A stretch of 64,000 nt of DNA, taken from contig NC_045432.1 of assembly GCF_902635505.1 (NCBI RefSeq), forward strand, positions 4,383,762 to 4,447,761, read 5' to 3'. Numbering within the stretch: the first letter of the stretch is position 1; each line of letters starts with the position of its first letter. The DNA is from Sarcophilus harrisii (Eukaryota > Chordata > Mammalia > Dasyuromorphia > Dasyuridae). The notes under the pieces were generated by a model. The model worked only from the letters and a program-made list of their open reading frames with translations. It did no database searches and was not told the DNA's origin. Below are positions 10,101 through 22,129 of the stretch, piece after piece. Made by a program: the position numbers and the translations under genes.

Positions 10101-11579
10101 ACCAGTGAGGTCTCCACAGTGGCTGGGATGATATCTGTTCCCTTCCCTGATGCAAGTCTCATTGCAACAACAGCTGCTTGCTTTTATAGGTCTTCTTATG
10201 CATACTATACTGCAGTCAGCCTCTATATTTCTCTTGCTCTGGCTCTTGCTCTGCCTTGCTCCATCTCTGCATCTCCAGATATATCTTTATTTTCTGTCAA
10301 TATGTACAATACACACAGTGCCTGTATGTACACATGTGGGTATGTCCTGATACTTTGTCCTGGTGATTTAGATTTGTTCCTAACTGAGAGTCCAGGACAA
10401 AGCTCTGAAGAAGCCCTTCCCCTTTCCTCTCATGAGAGATCATCATGGATGCCTGATAAAGAGATAGCCTGAAAATTCCAGGTATCCTTGGCAATAATCA
10501 GTCACCATGGCAACCAGTGATCGGAACCAGATGCTTGCTTCCACGATGGACACTAAAATTTGCCTCTACTAAGGTTATATTTCACCAAAGGTGGACTGGC
10601 TGAGTTAATCTTGACTTCCACTACAAAAGATTTGTAAGATCCCCATCTCACTCACTGCCCTTTCAACAAACCAAGGAAAGCACCCTGCTGCTCAGAGTTG
10701 GGGCTTTTTGATAGGAGGCTTCAAAGCCTGTTTATGCTTTCACATTCACATTGATTAAATGATTCACTTCACCAATTGAAGGGATTGAGCCAAACCAGCT
10801 GCCAGCTGTCATTTATACAGTGTCAGGGTATAAACTTTGCTAGAGTTACATAAGTTCATTTGTGCTACCTGGCAAGAGCAGAATTCCATTTTGCTTTATT
10901 TAGGTATTACTAAAATCTACATTTGCCCGTACACCAAGGTTCTGCCAGAGGTCAGATGGTGCTCAGAAGAATTTGGTCTTAGTTAGTTTTGAATGATTAA
11001 ACTTGTTTGCCAACTATAACAATAGAAGATCTCAATACCAGTTCCTTACTGGGAAGATCTCTAGCATAAAGTATGTGAATTTAGGTAAATATGCTTCCAG
11101 TGATATTCATTGTTCGGAAGATCCTCCGAGCTCTGTTTGTCTCATTGTTGAGGACCTTTCTCATGTGGCCATTCTATATACAATCATAGGCCCTCCTGGT
11201 GCATTGACATTCTGGGTTGAAAGGTCTCTTAGAGCTCTAACATTCTGTGATCTCTGAGTATAACATCAAATTATGACCATGAGCTCATTATGAAACTCAG
11301 CCTAGGGAATAATATAATGCCCTGCCTCAGTCTACATGGTTCCCTCTTTGGCAGCTTTAAGGAATTTCTTTGATATGAAACATTATGAGTTAGGAAATTC
11401 TCTAGTATTTAGGCAGAGGTTCAGCTCTCTACATAAATTGGCATTTCTCTCTGTCTCTATGTTACCCCTAGCCTCTGTGATTGAGGTAAAATTCAAATTA
11501 CTAGAATCCTTTGTGTAACTGAAAAGCAGATTACAATAGTGTCTATGACTAGACAGGTATTAAGAAGGAAGTTGGGGAA

Positions 11580-11917
11580 GGAGGAGATTTTTTTCTGAGG
11601 CAACTGGGATTAAGTGACACAGCTAGAAAGTGTTAAGTATCAGATTTGAACTCAGTTCCTCCTGATTTCAGGGCTGGTGCTCTATCCACTAAAGTGGTTC
11701 TCAAAGTGTGGTCTAGAAAATCCTGGGGATCTCTGAAATCCTTTTAGAGGGTCTACAAATTCAAAAATAGTTTCTATTTCCAATATGGTAAATGTCTATA
11801 AATATAATCCAGATAAATAAAAACGTTTTGGAGAGATCCTCAATAATTTTTAATAGAATAAAGATACTGAAAACAAAAGTTTGAGAACCACTGCACTAAA
11901 CCAACTAGCTACCCTGG
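11580..11917 (-). repeat. Marsupial tRNA-derived SINE, split by a DNA transposon
   Basis: Minus-strand SINE: tgaggcaactgggattaagt on the left, ggctggtgctctatccacta in the middle, and the head end aaccaactagctaccc after 11893. A 200-bp hAT-type element sits inside it. Confidence 0.75.
11694..11893. mobile_element. Non-autonomous hAT-type DNA transposon
   Basis: Ends are GTGGTTCTCAAAG and TTTGAGAACCACTG, the terminal inverted repeat typical of many mammalian hAT (Charlie-like) non-autonomous elements. The flanks are cactaaa on both sides (11687-11693 and 11894-11900), a near-complete 8-bp duplication of the host SINE. About 200 bp, no coding capacity. Confidence 0.8.
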
Positions 11918-12714
11918 AGCATTTCTCTTCTTGAAATCTTAGGGCTGGAGTAGATGAGTACACTGTTGTCACCAGCCTGGTTAAGGACCATGCCTGGGGA
12001 AGGGGCAGGTCAAATCTCTGAGACTCCCCACAGCTGTGGATTGTGACACTTGAGGGAGTTTTCAGGCAGCCTTTGCTGACACAGGTGTTGTGGACTGGGA
12101 ATGAAATAAATTGGAGGCAGAGGGAAGAGGAGAGAGGTCAGGCAACACAACTGCCTCTCAGTCTCCTTGTATTATCATCACCTTTACATGAAGAGATCCA
12201 TTCTACAGGTCTGAGTTAGACCTACAGCAGCCACTGGCAGGTGGCTCCTGTATCCTAACATAGATTTTCTGAGATGCTCAGTGGCCATTTTTGATATCCT
12301 CCTCTGCCAGAGCTCAGTCCTTCCTTCTTTTACCCCTGTTCCTGGTTGAGCCACTTCTGCCAGTTCTTAGCTCAGCTTGCTTTGACTCTGCTCCTTCCTT
12401 TCTATTTCTATACACAACGAATAGCTATCTTTTTTCTGGGATGCCTCCTATCTTTCATGCAATTTCCTAAAATTATGATCAATCCCATAGGACAGCACTG
12501 TTGATTGATTCCAGAAGACATATACAGATCTGGTACACTTTTGGTTCTGATTGATTGATTCAAATAATAACTACTCTTGGCTAAGAACGGTATTTACTTA
12601 CTTTGAAATGGGTGGAATAATCAGTGAAGCTCCATATTTTACATAAGGATTCTTCCAATTCTAACAGTCTATTTCTTAGCCAGTACCAGATAGTTTTGAA
12701 CATTACTGCTTGTG

Positions 12715-13347
12715 CTGAGGTTTAGGTTTTGGGGTTCCCTTTAGTAGGGAACCAAATGATAAGGTCTAGATTTAGGGAACCAAAATAGACTAGGGTTTCT
12801 AGTGTTCAGGGAGTTAAATGATAAGATCTAGTGGCAGATTTGGGATTCAGGGAACCAAATGGAGAGATTTGGCTCCCCTGCAACCCCTTGGGATTTGCAC
12901 AAGGGTAGGGGTTTAGGGAACTCCTTCTGGGAGCACAGAGATTCTCTGTAAAGGAATTTACAGACCGGAAAACCTAGATTGATAAAAGAGGCATAGCCTA
13001 GCATGGCATAGCATGGCATGTTTGGAACCTCTGCAAAGAGAGGATTTCAGTTTGGCTCTTTTATAATGGGAGCTTTAGCTGAAGGGAACTCGTGAGTGGA
13101 GTCCCAAGTTGGCTCCTCCCTGGGTTTCAGCTTCGAGCTGGAATTCAATGAGTTTGTTCAGTTCAATAGTATTGGAATTCCTTTTGCTAGATAACAGAAT
13201 GAAGCTGTCTTGTTTGCTTTACCTCAGGCGGGTCCCTCACTGAGGGCAGAGGTTGAAGGAGATTTTCTCCTTCAAGGATTTTTAGAGTTTTGGGGTCCCT
13301 TCTTCACTTGTAATAAAGTCTAGACCTGGTGTGTCTAGGCCTCTTCC
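12715..13347 (+). mobile_element. Solo LTR with repeated U3 motif
   Basis: LTR-like organisation: a repeated gggaaccaaatgataag motif in the first third, a TATA-like cttttataatggg near 13058, AATAAA at about 13311, then a U5-like stretch ending ttcaca. The exact left end and the target duplication are not clear. ERV family unknown. Confidence 0.5.
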
Positions 13348-13625
13348 CTTCACATTTATTCTCATTAAGACCCTTGATCTTTTGAACTTTTGCTCTTCCA
13401 CATGAAATTTGTAATGATTTTTCTAGGTCTATAAAATATTTTTGGTACTTTGATTGGTATAGTACTGAATAAGTAAATTAATTTAAGTAGAACTGTCATT
13501 TTAATATATTGCCTTAAGTTAACCATGAAAAGCTGTATTTGCCAAATTGTTTAGATAAGATTTTATTTGGATGAAGTATTTTGTAATTGTTTTCATATAG
13601 TTCCTTAGCAAGTAGACTTGCGAGT
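13348..13625 (-). mobile_element. L1 ORF2 fragment (antisense)
   Basis: Reads as the minus strand of marsupial L1 ORF2 downstream of the reverse transcriptase (agaactgtcattttaatat; attttgtaattgttttcata). Fragment only. Confidence 0.6.
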
Positions 13626-14700
13626 ATTTTACATTACCTCACCCCCAGGTGCCCCCCTCCTCCTGCTTGGAGAAAGGAGGGTAAGAGTCGCCCCTCCCCA
13701 GACCATCCGCTTTCTCCTCTGCTCTGTGTCTGCAGCAGCTATTGGACTCTTCCTTCTGCTAAGCCTAGTACAGCCCCTCTGCCTTCTTGCTCTCCCTATT
13801 TCCATAAAAGAGTGACCTTAAGACAACCATAAACCGAGTTCAGCCCCTGGCCCCAGCCCCAGCAGTTGCCCTCGGGAACCTGGGGCTCAGCCTTGGGCCC
13901 TCTTGAAAGTGGAAGATGAAGTCTGTTACCCTTCCCTCCCAGACTAGGAGATAGAAATTGAGAAAAAATGATTGGGGAGGGGCTTTCATGTGCTCAGGGC
14001 CTGCCAGTGTAGAGATCCCTCCTTCTTTCTTCCTCATCCTTTTTTTTCTGGGTGGAAACCAGCCCTGCTGACAGTCTTCTCTGTCAGAGATAGAAGAAGA
14101 GTAAGAGAAGGAAGAGGAAGGAGTTCCCTTTCCCCTGAGTCTGGAAGGGATCTATGTGCAGCTGGAAATTTGTCTCCCTCCCACTCCCTTCTTATCAGCC
14201 ATCACAAAGACCCCACCCCTGTCTGACAAATACAGAAGTTCCTGCACTTATCTGCTTAGATGTGTGAGGTAAGCCCCACTTCCTGGCACTCTTCCTCCTG
14301 CCCCACCTTCCCATTCCCCATTATATTCTCTTGTATCCCCTCTTCAACCTTCTCCTGAACCTCCCCTTAAAATGGCTTCTTTTAGTTCCAGGGAGAATGT
14401 TTGCAGCCATGGGTGGGGCTGTCATGGAATAGTAATACCTTTTTATGCCTCTATTGTGTTTTAGGTAGAATCATATGTGTGTGTGTGGATGGGTGTTTGT
14501 GTACACGTGTTTAGCTGAGTGGACCTCCTCCTCCAGGGCTGCCTCTCCTTGGGGCTTCCTGCCTGTCCAGACTGGCCTGCTGTCTGGATGGTTGGGCTTG
14601 GGGAGCAGTCAGTGAAGTGAGTTGGGGTGTGATGGAGGCAAGCAGGGAGAAGCCTTTGAGGAAACTCCTTTTCTCCCCTTCTCAGGTGAAAGTTCCAACT
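13626..14700. other. GC-richer, apparently non-repetitive stretch
   Basis: About 1 kb with no repeat I can recognise and higher G+C than the flanks. It contains several short open frames (for instance 13972-14226) but none with a known domain. A possible acceptor (cccttctcag) ends near 14683. It could hold an exon or a regulatory element of a gene lying mainly outside the window, or nothing. Confidence 0.4.
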
Positions 14701-14762
14701 ATCCTTGTTTACATATATGATAGAGACAATAATTATATGATTGATTTGATCTTAGAAGGAGA

Positions 14763-15284
14763 TACTTTGGGCCAGAACTTGAAACAAGGTACTAAGTACA
14801 ACTGATAGAAACAATGCTTGTGTTCACACTCCCTTGAAGCTCTTAGGGCCAGAGAGCACGCTGGGAGATATCCCACAATCCCACTCTCGGAGAAGCAGCA
14901 TAAATACAGCTGCAGTGAGCCACTCAAGAGTTTTACTTGGGAACATTCCCAGGGGTCGGAGATTCAGCACTCTGGGAGATTGAGAGCCAAAAGCCCTCTC
15001 TCGGAGGCAAGAGATTCATTGCATCTTCCATCTTGGTGCTGGCCAGAGTCTGAAGGACAAACCTTTGGATTTGGAGACATTCGGAGGGAACTCTTAGAAC
15101 AAAGCAGAGAGATATGCCTCTGAGCCAACCGGGCTATATTGAAGGACATAATAAAAGATCTGAACTTTTATCACCTGGCTGCGATTTTGGGTGATTATTA
15201 ACTTGTAACTGAAACTAAAGCTGCCTCCAGAAAACCTCCCCGAGAAACCTGCTCTATCCCAGAGAGAACCATCTTATATTTCAC

Positions 15285-15299
<15 letters not shown>
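14763..15299 (+). mobile_element. Solo LTR, family alpha, about 537 bp
   Basis: Shares the start gccagaacttgaaacaagg with the LTR at 52776 and the ending (gcctccagaaaacctcccc, gaaacctgctc, accaca) with those at 30226 and 52776. A polyadenylation signal (aataaaagatctg) lies at about 15150. It is followed at once by a (TA)n tract, which hides the target duplication. Confidence 0.7.

Positions 15300-15339
<40 letters not shown>
15300..15339. repeat. (TA)n microsatellite
   Basis: Near-perfect TA dinucleotide run immediately after the solo LTR. Confidence 0.95.
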
Positions 15340-15340
<1 letters not shown>

Positions 15341-15343
<3 letters not shown>

Positions 15344-16050
15344 TTCTTTTACTATGAGGCTATATAGTATCCTTTGAAAGCTTCCTGTCCTTTGACCTAT
15401 TGGACAATTGCTCTTAATCTTGGAAATTAGAATCAATTCCTCCTATATGTTGCATATGCACCAGTTCTTGGAGAACTTTCCTGCAAAGAGGTTCTTTCTC
15501 ACTTGAACTATTACCTTTATCATGTTAACTGCATTTGATCTGTTTGTGCAAAAATATTTTAATTTTTATTTATTTGTTTTGCTAAGGCAATTGGGGTTAA
15601 GTGACTTGCCCAAGGTCACATAGCTAAGAAGTGTTAAGTGTCTGAGACCATACAAAAATATTTTAGCTTTGTAGAAGCAGAATTAGCCACTTTATTTTCT
15701 GTGATACTCTATGACTTTTGTCATGACCTCTTCCTCTATCCATAGATGTGAAAAATAATTTTCTCCTACTCTTCTAATTTGCTATTGATGCCCCTTTTAC
15801 ACCTAATTAATGTATCTCTTTGTAGTTTAATTGTATAGGTGGTATGTGGTGTTCATGTCCTATCAAATTTCTGTAAACTCCTTTTCTCAAGTCCTGTCTT
15901 TCATTTTAAATCCAACAATATGCCATCTCCTTCCCAGACCCCTATTCTCTTTCCATTGCCTGAGCCAACTGCTGCATTTATTAAATGCTATTTTGTTTTG
16001 TTTGCTCCTGTATTACAGACTTAAGGTTTCCCATTGAAAAACCTCTCAAT
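15341..16050 (-). mobile_element. L1 ORF2 fragment (antisense)
   Basis: Minus-strand L1 sequence, recognised from ggtgttcatgtcctatcaaa, which recurs in the antisense L1 at 59480. It is interrupted by a SINE at 15562-15652. Confidence 0.55.
15562..15652 (-). repeat. 5'-truncated SINE with target duplication
   Basis: Minus-strand marsupial SINE fragment (aaggcaattggggttaagtg). It is flanked by caaaaatatttta at 15549-15561 and 15653-15665, so it was inserted by L1-type target-primed reverse transcription into an antisense L1. Confidence 0.85.
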
Positions 16051-16059
16051 TTTACCGAA

Positions 16060-19000
16060 AAAGAAAAAAAAACAACCCTTTATACTTTATTTTTCCTTAA
16101 TTACATGCAAATTTTTAACATTCTTTTTACCCCAAGATTTTGAGTTTCATATTCTCTCTCTCTTTTCCCTCTCCCCAAATTGAGAAGGTCAGCAATTTGA
16201 CATAGGTTATACACATACAGTGATGCACAACAAATTTCGATGTGAGTCATTCTGTGAAAGAAAACGCAGACAAGAACCCAAGAAAAATTGTGATGACCGC
16301 GTTTAGCACCAGCGTATTTCAAAATCAGCTGGAGTCAGGGTAAGCAAAAGTCCTTGTTCTTTATTTTTGGGAGATGAAGGGGAATGGCGACACAACACAA
16401 TCCAGCCAGCAGTGCCTCTGGCTCTCACACTCCACCCACCAAATCTTCTATATAATCTCCTATACAACACATCAAACTTGCACAGAGAGTGGGCGGAGTC
16501 ATTCTGTCTCCAAGCATATATTAATAGAGTATAGTCCAATTGCTAATTAGCCTCAAGTGCTCAGACTTCAATGCATCGACTCAACTTCAGCGCATTACAA
16601 AAAATAAAGAAAAAGCATCTTTAAAATGCATTTAAATTCTACCAGTTCTTTCTTTGGAGATGGGCAGCATTTTTCATTATGAATCCTACAAAACTGACTT
16701 GGATCATTGTACTTCTGAGAATAGCTAAGTTTTTCTTGGTAAATCATCATGCAACATTGCTGTTAGTGTACAATGTTCTCTGATTCTATTCATTTCATTT
16801 TGCATCAGTTCATGTTAAGTCTTTCCATGCTTTTCTGAGAGCATACTGCTCATCATTTCCTAAAATACTATAGTATTCCATCACAATCATATAAAACTGT
16901 TCAGTCATTTCCCATTTTATGGATATTCCCTCAATTTCCAATTCTTTGCCACCATAAAAAGCTGCTATAAATATTCTTCTACATAGGTCCTTTCCCTTTT
17001 TTCTTTCTGCCTCTTGGGATACAGACCTAGGAGTAGTATTGCTTGGTCAGAAAGTATACATGATTTTGTAGTCCTTTGGTTATAATTCCCAGTTGCTCTC
17101 CAGAAAGGTTAAATTAGTGTACAACTTCACCAATAGTACATTAATGTTTTAATTTTCCCACATCTCCTACAACATTTATCACTTTCCTTTTCTATAATAT
17201 AAGTCAATTTGGTAGGTGTGAGGTAGTAGCTCTGAGTTCTTTTAATCTGCATTTCTCTTATCGATAGTGATTTAGAGAATTTTTCTTTCATATGACTCTA
17301 GATAGCTATGATTATTTTGTCTAAAAACTGAGTTCATATCCTTTGACCATTTAACAATTGAGGAATACTTCTTATTTCTATAAATTTGATTTCATTCTTT
17401 CTATTTGAGAAAAGAAGTCTATATCAGAAAAACTCACTAATTTTTTTACATTGATAATTATCAACCATGTATTTCTGTTTCCTTCCATAGTGTTTTCCCC
17501 TGTTTATCCTTTTCTTTCTCTGCTTTTACTCTGTCCATTCTCAAAAATGTTTTGCTTCTAATTTTTACCTCCTTGAAACTGCCTTCTATTTTATTGTTCT
17601 CCACCTCGTTTCTCTTATCCTCTTCCCTTCCTGCTTTCTTGTATGGTAAAGCATATTTCTATATCCAAATGAGTATAGATATTATTCCTTCTTTGAGTCA
17701 ATTCCAATGGGACTAAGATTTATGTCCTCCACTCCCCACTTGCTCTATTTTTTCCTCTATTGTGAAATCTCTTTCAGGCATCTTTAATGTCACATAATTT
17801 AGCCCATTCTACCTCTCCCTTTCGTTTTCTCACTGCACATTTTTCTTTATCAAAACTTAGTTTTATTTTTTAGATAATCATACCACCATATTCAACTCAC
17901 ACCTCTGCTTTCTGTATGTGTATAATCCACCAAATTGTTCTAATAATGAAAACCGTTTTAGAAGTTATAAATATCATTTTTCCATGTAGGAATATAAACA
18001 ATTTAAACTTATCAAATCCCTTATGATTTCTCTTTCCTGTTTACTTTTTAGGCTTCTTTTGAATCTTGCATATGAAAGTCAAATTTTCTACTGAAGTCTG
18101 GTCTTTTCATCAGGAATGCTTGAAAGTCCTCTGTTTCATTTAAATGTCCATTCTCCCTCACCCTCATAGCAATATATTCAGTTTTGCTGAAAGGTTGATT
18201 CTTGGTTGTGATCCTAGTTCTTTTGCTCTCTGGAACATCATATTTAAAACCCTCTGATCTTTTAATGTAGAAGCTCCTAAATGTGTCAACCAAATGGCTC
18301 CACAATATTTGAATGGTTTCTTTTTGTCTGCTTGCAATATTTTCTCCTTGATCTGGGAAGTCAACTTCTAATTGCCCAAAATACTGCTGGGAGTATCCCC
18401 AAATACTTTGGAATCCCAAAGTATTCCTGGGAGAAATGAAAATTTTCATTTTTGGATTTCTTTCATGAAATGACCAGTAGATTCTTTCAATTTCTATTTT
18501 ACGCTATAGTTTCTAGAATATCAGAACAGTTTTTCTTGGTAATTTCTTGAAAGATGATGTCTAGGCTCTATTTTTCATCCTTTCTTTCAGTAATAATTCT
18601 TATATTATTTCTCCTGCATGTATATTTCAGATCAGTTGCTGTTCCAGTGAGACATTTCACATATTATTCCATTTTTTCATTTTTATAATTTTATTTGATT
18701 GTTTCTTGATTTTTCATGAAGTCATTTACTTCCACTTGACCAATTCTAACTTTTGAAGGGATATTTTCTTCAATGAGCTTTTGTAACATTTTTTTTCAAT
18801 TTGGCCAGATCTACTTTTTAGTGAGTTCTTTTTTTCAGTGAATTTTTAATATCCTTTTCCATTTGGCCAATTCTGTTTTTCAGGAATTCTTTTCTTCACT
18901 GAATTTTTGTGACTCTTATGCCATTTGGCCTACTCTGTATTTAAGGTGTTATTTTCTTCAGTAGTTTTTGGTGCCTCCTTTACCAAGCTGTTGACTCTTT

Positions 19001-19960
19001 TTTCATCTTTTTTTTGCATCATTCTCATTTATCTTCCAATTTTTCTTCAAATTTTCTTACTTAATTTTTAAAATCTTTTTTTCTCTTCTATGGGCTGAGA
19101 TAATTTTTTTTTCTTTGAGGCTTTGGATGCAGAAATTTTGATTTTGTTGTCTTTTTCTGAGTGCGTACATTGATCTTCCTTGTCACCATGATATCTTTCT
19201 AGGGTCAGAATTTTTTTTCTGCTCTTTTTCTAGCTTATTTCTTGACTTTTACCTCTATGCTGTAGTGGAGTTCTGATTCCCAAGTGGAGAGAGCAGTGTC
19301 CCATGCTTCATGTTTTCTGTGAAACTGTTTTCAGAGATAATTCTGGAGGCCTGCAAGTTTTTGACTCTTCCAAGAGGGTATGATCTAGAGAGATGTTTTC
19401 CTGTAAAGTGAACATGTTTGTGAGTGACCACAATCATTCTTGTTCACCCTGGAACTGTGACCAGAATTCCTTCTCCCTTGCAACCACAAGATTTGCTGTG
19501 CTAGTGCTCCATCTGCTACTGAGACTAACCCAAGACTGGGGTCCAAATCTAAGTGCAGACAATATAACAGTTTTGCCTCTGGCCCTGAAAAAGACCCTAT
19601 AAGCTCCTTCTGATTCATTTTCCAATATCCAAACTGTATGTGGGCTGAAAGCTCTGGAAACTGCTACTACTATCATTGATTCAATAGCCGGAGGCCTGCT
19701 CCTGGCTTGCTGATACCTGATATTCTTGCTTCAGTCTGAGCTCAACTGAGCTCCTCTTAAACCCTAGTGAAACAGATTTTTCCTTATCAGATTCTACATT
19801 GTATGTGTAAAATTGTCTTATTCCATCTTTTGTGGATTCTGTTACTCTAAAATTTGTATAGAGTCCTTATTTAAAGATATTTGCAGGAGTCTGTGAGAGG
19901 CTGAAGAAGCCCTACCTTTAGTTCACTGTCTTGACTCTACACATCAACCTTTCAACTTTT
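16060..19960 (-). mobile_element. Antisense L1 with ORF1 but lacking most of ORF2
   Basis: Read on the minus strand the order is: 5' UTR (19960-19250), ORF1 (about 19140-18050), ORF1-ORF2 spacer (18050-17480), then only the last part of ORF2 and the 3' UTR (17450-16060). ORF1 is identified by a coiled-coil region with repeated gaattggccaaatgga-like units and by the later FQRAKELG, QPRIN and FQAFLMKRPDF motifs. ORF1 is broken by frameshifts; its longest open pieces are 18048-18449 and 18164-18364. The endonuclease and reverse transcriptase are absent. It is either an internally deleted L1 or a HAL1-type (ORF1-only) element. Confidence 0.7.
16289..16599 (-). mobile_element. Solo LTR, family beta, 311 bp
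   Basis: Inserted into the antisense L1. Read on the minus strand it begins TGTAATGCGC and ends GGTCATCACA, with a TATA-like gattatatagaag and AATAAAG in the expected order. The flanks are aaaaat on both sides (16283-16288 and 16600-16605), a 6-bp target duplication. A diverged relative lies at 41320-41586. Confidence 0.8.
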
Positions 19961-19984
19961 AACAAGTTCCAAGTATTTTCCAGG

Positions 19985-20200
19985 CAGCTAATTTCTCACT
20001 GGACCCGAAATCAGGAAGAATCATTTCTTGAGTTAAAATCTGGTCTCAGATACTTACCAGTTCACTAAGTTACCCTCAGCATGTCTCTTAATCCTGCAGC
20101 TTTCAATTCCTCATGTATCAAATGAACTGCAGAAGGAAATTGCAAACAACTCCAGTATCTTTGCTTGGAAAACCACAAATTAGTACAAGATTAAATAACA
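19985..20200 (+). repeat. CORE-SINE (MAR1-like)
   Basis: Core and tail order: gaaatcaggaagaatcattt, ctcagatacttaccag, then the tail gaaattgcaaacaactccag and tatctttgcttggaaaacc. Old and diverged. Confidence 0.6.
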
Positions 20201-20254
20201 AAAACTGTTTTTATAATTACTTATCTGTAGTATAGGAAACCAGAATGCTTTCTT

Positions 20255-21090
20255 TCTTCCTTTTCCTCTCTGTTATTACCCTTGACACACTTGACCTCTT
20301 TTTAAACATTTTTATTGATGTTTTTTTTTTTTTACATCAACAGGGTATTCCAAGGATCCTTCCTTCTTCCCATCCTCAAAAGACATCCCACGTGATAAAC
20401 AGGTTTTTTTTTTTCCTTTGGAAAGGAAAAGAAAACTAAGCAGAACTGATGAATGTATTTTTGGAAAAGTGTGCAATGTCTAACATCTGTGGATCTTTCA
20501 TCTTTTGGATGAGGTAAGGTGATAGCAGCATCTGATGTTTCCTTTTGTTACAGATTCGTTTAATTTTTTGTTGTGTCATTCTTTAACATTTAAATTGTTG
20601 TAGGCACTATGTATGTATACTGTTTTCCTGGCTCTGCCTTCTTCACAGCTCACAAAGAACTTTCCATACTTCCCTGTACTTACCTCTCCCATAATTTCTT
20701 AAATCACAGTATTACATTATCCATGTTGCATAACTTGTTTAGCAATCATTCCCTAGTTGATGAGCATCTACTTTGTTTCTAATTCATAGCTGTCAGCAAA
20801 AGTACTCTTAAAAATATTTTGGAGTATATGGGACCTTTTTCTCTTATCAATGGCTTTCTTTTATTATGAATGGCTTATTAATGGCCTTCCTAGTAATGGA
20901 GCCCTTGTTTTAAAGCTATAAAAGTTTTTTTTACTTTCCTTGCATAATTCCACATTACTTTCCAAAATGATTGTGCTATTTCTCAGATCCACCCATAATG
21001 TATTTATGTCCCCATCTTTTTATATCCCCTTCAAATCTGACTTTCCATTTCTTGTCGTTTTTGCTATGCTGCAACAGAAAACATGCCAAA
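20255..21090 (-). mobile_element. Old L1 3' part (antisense)
   Basis: Minus strand of the C-terminal ORF2 and 3' end of an older L1 subfamily (aacatttttattgatg; gataaacaggttttttt; ctggctctgccttcttc; ttccaaaatgattgtgc). Confidence 0.6.
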
Positions 21091-21094
21091 AGTT

Positions 21095-21800
21095 TCTAGA
21101 GAACCAATTCTTACATATAATCATGAGAAATTCCCCAACTAATAAATAGTCAAAGTATATACACAAGTGGTTTTCAGAGCAAGAAATCTACGCAATACAA
21201 CAACATAACATCTTGAAATTATTAACAATTAGGAAAATGTAAATTAAAGCAGCTTCAAGTTTACAAGTTTACAGTATGAATAATAGGACATTGCTACTGA
21301 ATACAAGAAAATCAATTGTTAAGAGAGAAGCTTATTGCCCTTTATGAACTGATGACAAAGATAAAAAAAAATTGTTGGAGGTCCTGGAAAAAAAAAAAAA
21401 CAGACCCACTAATAAACAGATTTTGCCACTGCTTTCAGCAATTTTGAAAATCAATATAAATTATGTTTCAAAAGCATTAAACTGAGTGTGCCTTCTGATG
21501 TACCAAGAGGCCTATAATCCAATAAGATCAAAAGAGGGGAAGACTCAAGTGTACAAAAATACTGTAACAGATTTTTTGTAATAGTACTAATAAAGTAAAG
21601 ACTAATGGGTGCCTCCTCAATTGGCAGAATGCCTAAACAAATTATTATATATATATATAAGTATAATAGAATATTATTGTAACATAAGAAATGCCTGAAT
21701 AAAGAGTCTCGGACAAACCTGGAAAAACAAGTCTCATTTAAAAAGTCTGGCATGGGAATTGAATATTATCAGTGAGAATGGTGAGCAATATTTGGAAGTT
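21095..21800 (+). mobile_element. L1 3' part (sense)
   Basis: Sense L1 with the landmark near attccccaactaataaatag and gaatattattgtaacataag. It abuts the antisense copy on its left, so the two L1 pieces form a head-on pair. Confidence 0.55.
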
Positions 21801-21814
21801 ATAAAGAGACCTAT

Positions 21815-21995
21815 TTAAGCATGGAATCAGGAAAAACTTCCTAAAAATAAGAATTTTTCCAAAGTTCAATGGGATACCTTGAAGTCATAGGCTCCCTTTC
21901 CTTAAAGGGAAGCAAGGAAGTATTAGAAGATAATTTCTCTGGGGATTATTCTGGAAATTCTTTTATGTGTAGGTTGCATTAGGTGGCTGATTATC
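21815..21995 (+). repeat. CR1/L3-type LINE 3' end
   Basis: The phrase ggaaaaacttcctaaaaata followed by gggataccttgaagtca and ggctgattatctt resembles the 3' end of CR1-like LINEs. Diverged, so ancient. Confidence 0.4.
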
Positions 21996-22129
21996 TTAAA
22001 GATTTTATAATTAAATCTATCTAGCTTTCAGAGGCAAAAGTTGAGATCCCTCACTAATGCAGTTTTACTATTTCCTTCTGAAATTCATTTAATTTTTCCA
22101 TTAAGAATTGGAATGCTATGTCATTTCCA

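Larger units (their letters stand above)
9340..12475 (+). repeat. Unit A of a LINE-headed repeat or duplicated block
   Basis: The left end (9345-9600) resembles the C-terminal coding part of marsupial L1 ORF1 (cagcagcctgaaaaggattc; gaaatgatggacttccaac). It is followed by more than 2 kb that is not L1. The same succession occurs at 46635-49590 (B) and 52205-55125 (C). Shared marks include ggtggaaagtggatgcca, caccatggcaaccagtgat and gactagacaggtatta. An old SINE at 9955-10100 is present in all three. A alone has about 300 bp at 11975-12280 that B lacks. No open frame is conserved between the copies. Confidence 0.7.

Noticed and set aside
18048-18449. 133-codon minus-strand frame taken at first for a host gene
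   Set aside because: Its end (FQAFLMKRPDF) and a neighbouring frame's FQRAKELG match marsupial L1 ORF1.
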